From positions 1-13,935 of the forward strand of contig DHWA01000028.1 of NCBI GenBank assembly GCA_002412935.1: a stretch of 13,935 nucleotides of DNA, written 5' to 3'. Each line of letters opens with the position of its first letter. Position 1 is the first letter of the stretch. The notes below the pieces were generated by a model that searched no databases, had not been told where the DNA came from, and was given only the letters and a program-made list of their open reading frames with translations. The position numbers and the translations under genes were made by a program. The DNA comes from Patescibacteria group bacterium UBA5194. GTDB taxonomy: Bacteria > Patescibacteriota > Gracilibacteria > BD1-5 > UBA6164. Of the stretch, positions 9,426 through 13,935 are shown piece by piece.

Positions 9426-9470
9426 AAAACACCAAAAAAGAGACAATTTTGTCTCTTTTTTTGGTGTTTT
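9426..9470. terminator. long terminator hairpin
   Basis: A 20-bp stem with one bulged T (62nd base of the 9401-9500 stretch, at 9462) and loop ATTT at 9446-9449. The inner arm is AAAAAAGAGACA paired with TGTCTCTTTTTT, and the outer arm is AAAACACC paired with GGTGTTTT. The inner hairpin with its T-run is a classical terminator; the outer arm extends it and contains the -35 box of the next promoter. It begins 10 bases after the TAA of the 257-aa gene. Confidence 0.85.
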
Positions 9471-9490
9471 AATAAAAAATATGATAAAAT
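9461..9490 (+). promoter_or_regulatory. promoter TTGGTG-N18-TAAAAT with extended -10
   Basis: TTGGTG at 9461-9466, an 18-base spacer and TAAAAT at 9485-9490 with TG at 9482-9483. The -10 region matches the other two promoters; the -35 is weaker and lies inside the descending arm of the terminator. It would drive the two genes at 9527-13841. Confidence 0.5.
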
Positions 9491-9526
9491 AAAACAGATA
9501 TTATATAAATTAATTACTTTAAAATT

Positions 9527-12487
9527 ATGACATCACAAACTCCTGAAAAATTTCTTATCCATAATCAAAATGAATTAAAAACTCATCTTTCTTTGGGTTT
9601 TGAAATATTTATTCCTGAATTTCAAAAAGAAATTGAATTAACTCGTGAAGAATTAGATGAGTTAAAAAGAAAAATAATAGAAAATAAAGAAAATAAAGTT
9701 GAGATAGAAAAAATCATTAAAAAAATTACAATAGATAAAGCAAAAAAAGTTCTTGATACTGAAGAAACTACTGTTGCTTGATTAACTTGAGTTAAAACAG
9801 AAAAACTAAAAGACGATGTATCTAAACAAAAAGAATCAAAAGAAAGACAAACTAAATTAGTAGAATCACAAAATAATGAAATTGCTTCAATTGATGTTAG
9901 TAAATGAGTAGATATTCAAAAAAAATCTATTGAAACATTAGAAATAGGTTTAGCTTTACTGATCCAAAATCTAGCTATATTATGAGTTAAAAAAGAAGAT
10001 TTAAAAGATTATACTAAATTGAAAAGTATATTTGCACAAAATAAAGATAAACTTGATTCTGGGATGCAAGCAGTTTGACATAAGATGTTAGAAATTTTTT
10101 CTAATTGAAGTAGTGAATTAAAGATGTATTTTGTTTCTAAATGACCTAAAATTATAAGTACAGCTTTATCGCAAGTAAAAGATTTACAAGATATAGCATC
10201 TCATACAGCTTCAAACACTAATATTCCAGAATGAAATAAACTGATGGAATTTGCAACGAAACATCCTGTAATTTCTTGAGCTGTTGCAATTGCTTGAGTA
10301 TATGGATTTTTTAAGTTTATATGAAGCTTATTTTGATGAGATGATAAAAAATCTGATTGAAAAGAAAAATGATTTTTTGATGCAATTTGATGAAAATGGA
10401 AATGGATTATATGATGAGTTTTATGAATGTTTGGTTTAGGTCAATTTGCTTGAATGGAGTGAGTAAAAAAGTTTTTTAAAGAACAGTTTAATTTTGATAT
10501 AGATGAAAGTAGAGTTTTAAAAGCTATGGAATGTTTTTCAAAATGAGATTTTATAGATTGATTTAAAGTTTTATTTTTGTGAGTAGATAGTTTAAATGAT
10601 AAACCTAAAAAATGAGAAGCATTTTATAAAAAAGTTGCAAAAGATATAAATGAAACTGATTATGTTAAAAAAAATATTAGAGGTTGAATAGATTGGAAAA
10701 TTATAAAAAAGTTTTGATGAACAACAACAAAGAAATTTAGATGATTTTGAGATAGTTCAATTAGGTTTTTTCAATGATTAATTTGAAGTAATACAGATGA
10801 AAATCTACACATAACTGCATTAAAAAAATATTTAGATGATAATATAGAATCAAAAAATATTGATATCAAAGAAAATGACAAATTAGAATATACTTTGTGA
10901 CAAATAGTTTGAGAAACAGAAACTTCATCATGAGATACTAAAACTGGTTGAGATACTGAAGCTGAATGAGAAAAAAAAAATGAAACCTGAAATAACAAAA
11001 ATTGATGAGAAAAAGTTGATAATGCATCTATAGAAACGGCAAAAACATGGCCATGGATAGCAGGAGTGTTAGCATGAAAAAATGCTACATGAGAAGATAG
11101 AACTTTAGCTTCAAGAGTCTTAGAATATGCATGAAAATCAATGTATTATGATTCTTTATATGATAAATATTTAAAATATAATAGTATAGATGTATGATGA
11201 ACTAGAATATTTAAAATGAAAAAAATATTTAATAAGGGGGATTTTTGAAATACTTGATCATTAGATAAAATTATACAAGTAGAAGAAAAATGATGATTTC
11301 AAAGATTGTTAGCAGAGTTACAAGAATCAAAAGATCCAGTTAAAATAAAATCTCTTAAAAAAGAGATTGATTCATATCTAAAAGCAAATAAAAGATTTGA
11401 AATGGATTTCAATAATTATGTTAGAAATGCTGAAATTAAATGATGAATATTGAATGAAAATATAGATAAAATAGATGAATTTAATAGATTTAAAGAAGAA
11501 GAAGTAAGGATTTGAAATGAAATCCATGAGACTTCTAAAAAATTTGAGGATGAAATAATTAATTTAAGAAAAACAGAAAATGACCCAAAAGAATTAGCTA
11601 AAAAAGAAGCTGAAATAAGAAAAAGATATAGTGATGCTATTGATTGACCAAAATGAAAAAAAATAGAGTTGAGAGATACTCAAAACAAAATGATGAAGAA
11701 TCTTGAAATAATTTCTACTTCTGATTCTGCTAAAGCAAAAGAATTTTTTGAAGCAAATAAATATAGAATAAAAACATCAAAATTACCATGATGAAAAGTA
11801 TGATTAGCTTTGATGTGAATTACAGTTTGATCAATTGCTTTACAATGAGTTAAAGATAAAGAAAGATTAGCTTTGATGTGAGCTGAAGCTGTTTGATGAT
11901 TTGTTCCATTTGTAAATATGTGATTAGATGCTAAACAAATAGTAAGTTGAAAGGATTTAGCCTGAGGTGATTTAGTGTGGTGGGAACAATTCTGATTAGC
12001 TCCAGCATTTTTAGTACTTGATACTATTTGATCTCTTGCCGCAGCTACATGAATTGGGGCTATTGCATGAGTTCCAATTTTAATTAGCTCAAGTGCTTTA
12101 AAATGATCAAAATTAGCAAGAACAGCTAAAGAAGCTATAAAAGTTGCAGAATGAGCTCATACTGCTGAATGATTAGTAAAACAAACTAAAACATTAGAGG
12201 AATTAAGAACACTTTGAATAAATTTTATATGATGAGCTAGAGATATAAGTAAAGTTCCAAGTGATTTTATAGCAAAATATAGGGAATGAATGCAATTAGC
12301 ATATAGTAGTTGATGGTTAAAAACTGTATGACCTCTTGCTACTGCATCAAAGTTAGCTGTCTATGGATGATTATGATATAGTGTATGTACTTGAATTTGA
12401 GAAATATGATCAGTAGTTATAGATAAAGTAAATTGATTTACTAGCAAAGTATCTCCTGTATTAGATATGGCAAAAACATTGATGTAA
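9527..12487 (+). CDS. 986-aa multi-segment protein with pretoxin-like motif
   Basis: Open for 986 codons only with TGA as Gly. An N-terminal coiled coil (about 30-125) precedes a helical domain, then two hydrophobic segments at about 247-270 and 292-313 (WIIGGVLGMFGLGQFAGM) separated by a Lys/Asp linker. An acidic Gly/Thr/Asn-rich linker lies at about 463-502, and a second coiled coil at about 600-740. From 757 to 860 are several Gly/Ala-rich hydrophobic stretches. Inside them, PFVNMGLDAKQIVSGKDLAG (from about 794) resembles the pretoxin (PT-TG type) motif of polymorphic toxins, which has a similar Asp-Ala-Lys...Gly-Lys-Asp-Leu pattern. No toxin domain is recognisable in the remaining 125 residues. 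A membrane-active or delivered effector is possible but unproven; a structural scaffold is the alternative. Confidence 0.88.
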
Positions 12488-12521
12488 TTATACATAAAAT
12501 TATTTATTTAAAATTATTATT

Positions 12522-13841
12522 ATGTGAGAAAACAACAACAAAATAAATAGAAATGCACCTAAAAAATGAATAGTAGTTAGTGAAGAAGAAATAAAAGAAC
12601 AAAATGAAATAAAATTAAAGATTATCAATGATATAGTTAATTTAAAAGGAAAAATAGATGAATATAAAAAATTATCAATAGATGAAAAAAATATAGATAA
12701 ATCAAAAATAATTTGAGAATTGATGATAATTAAAAAATATTTTCAAGATATAATTTGAATTTCAAAACAATATTTAAAAAAAGAATTTTCAGTAATTGAA
12801 GACAATGAATTAAATAAAATAAATTGATTTATAGATAAAGAAAAATCTATAATTCAGGAAATTGATAAAGTTGATGATGAAGTGTTATCTATTTCTTTAT
12901 TGATTGAATTATTTAAATTAGACTGATTTGCTAATTTTTGAAATATAATAACATTTTTAAGTGAAGATTCTAAAGCTGATTTAGATACAAATGTACAGAA
13001 AATGAAGCAATTTGATGCAAATGATATTGATGTAACTTGATTAATAAGTAATCTTACAAATTATTGAAAAACTACTTATGAAGCAAATGATTGAGTTTCT
13101 GAATGACCAATTTTAGTTATATTTCCCGAAGCACATTATGCATGACCTATTTTGAAAAATAACTTTGAAGCAGTAGTCAATACTAAAGAGTATTATAATT
13201 TTTTAGCTACTGAATCACTTATTGATAACATGGAAATAGATGAAAATTTTTTAAAAAATGATTTATTATATGAACAATTACATAGAAAAGAAATCACTCA
13301 AGAACAATTTAATGAGTTAGTTAAAAATAATAATTTATCTACTACTGAAGAAATAAATAATTTATTCACTGAGAATAAAATTAGAATTAGTTCATATGCA
13401 ATTGAAGCAGTATTAAAACAGCAAATAAAAACATTATGAATAGAACCTGAAGATTTTTGGATAATTTATTGAAAAGTTAGTCAAAGGTCCAAAGATTCTA
13501 GTCAAAAAACTCTTGAAAATATAAAAGAAAATATAAAAAAATGAATGACTTATTGAGAATATTTTAATCCTATTTTAAATGATAAACAAAGTGATTTTTT
13601 AGAGAATGTATTATTGAAGTATAGAAATTTTTTTTGGTTAAAAAATATTCAAAGAGAGTTAATCAAATGAACAAATGATTGAAAAAACTTTGTTCCAATT
13701 GTTTGTTGAGCAATGCATGCTCAAGATCTAATAGCACAATCAAAAAATATGTGATTTAAATGAGTAATCAGGTTTGAACCAAAAGCTTTTAATGAGAAAA
13801 TGGATATATGAGCAGCTGAAAATTATTTTAAAAATCAGTAG
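12522..13841 (+). CDS. 439-aa protein, C-terminal half like EreA/ChaN/TraB/Tiki fold
   Basis: The second codon is TGA, so standard-code gene finders would miss this start. Residues 1-130 are a charged coiled coil without a signal peptide. From about 190 the sequence shows a pattern typical of the erythromycin esterase/ChaN/TraB/Tiki superfamily. A strand leads into PEAH (E203, H205), comparable to the family's GExH. A second strand ends in an acidic residue (ATES, E231). Near the end, IVCGAMHAQDL (G396, H399) is comparable to the closing G-x-x-H motif. The glycine in that last motif is a TGA codon. Members are metal- or heme-linked hydrolases or peptidases; which reaction applies here cannot be told. 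It follows the 986-aa gene by 34 bases and ends at TAG, the only TAG stop among the nine genes. Confidence 0.85.
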
Positions 13842-13848
13842 ATATATA

Positions 13849-13887
13849 ATGCAAAAAAATAACTCAAATTTAGAATATGTATTTTAA
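13849..13887 (+). CDS. 12-codon open frame MQKNNSNLEYVF
   Basis: A very short frame starting 8 bases after the preceding TAG. Its opening MQKN resembles the small proteins MQQN (2305) and MEQN (8502), which is why it is listed. It may be a remnant of such a gene or chance. Confidence 0.15.
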   Translation: MQKNNSNLEYVF

Positions 13888-13916
13888 AAAATTGATTTTT
13901 CTAAAAAAATTATATA

Positions 13917-13935
13917 ATGAAATTATTAAATAGTA
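13917..13935 (+). CDS. possible start of next gene (partial)
   Basis: ATG at 13917-13919 in an AT-rich leader typical of this window, open to the right edge (MKLLNS). A TATAAT at 13913-13918 overlaps this ATG, with TTGATT at 13892-13897 only 15 bases upstream of it. If that is a promoter, the true start lies beyond the window. No clear terminator separates it from the 439-aa gene. Confidence 0.25.

Noticed and set aside
73..13841. TGA as Trp (code 4) or as selenocysteine
   Set aside because: TGG is used normally for Trp, TGA is far too frequent and sits in Gly-rich motifs, and there are no SECIS-like hairpins after the codons.
13888..13905. AAAATTGATTTT as a terminator
   Set aside because: The loop would be only two bases and the stem is purely A-T; too weak to call.

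Overview
This window reads correctly only if TGA is a sense codon for glycine (genetic code 25). Under the standard code every long frame is broken by TGA. With TGA read as Gly, nine intact genes, all on the + strand, tile the window almost end to end and stop only at TAA or TAG. That code plus the extreme AT-richness points to the candidate-phyla bacteria Absconditabacteria (SR1) or Gracilibacteria (BD1-5). No ribosomal, tRNA or housekeeping gene is present to decide between them.

Layout. (1) 73-2199: a 708-residue protein with a glycine-rich hydrophobic middle, two short tandem repeats and a duplicated C-terminal domain, followed by a terminator. (2) 2305-5395: a 93-residue helical protein and a 932-residue coiled-coil protein with hydrophobic Gly/Trp-rich segments. 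(3) 5683-9416: four genes, namely a membrane-anchored protein with a Ser/Thr/Pro/Gly tail, two paralogues that differ by two low-complexity cassettes, and a 39-residue peptide between them. (4) 9527-13841: a 986-residue multi-segment protein with a pretoxin-like motif, and a 439-residue protein whose C-terminal half resembles the erythromycin-esterase/ChaN/TraB/Tiki fold. The last 94 bases hold a 12-codon reading frame and perhaps the start of the next gene.

Units 2, 3 and 4 are separated by compact junctions in which a terminator's T-run runs straight into the -35 box of the next promoter. Starts have no Shine-Dalgarno sequence and lie in very AT-rich leaders.

Most proteins match no family I recognise. 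Shared traits (no evident signal peptide, charged N-terminal coiled coils, central or C-terminal glycine-zipper-like hydrophobic segments, intragenic repeats) suggest an accessory locus for membrane-inserting or cell-surface proteins. In an epibiotic or predatory CPR bacterium these could act at the contact with a host cell. That role is inference; the genes and the code are seen directly.
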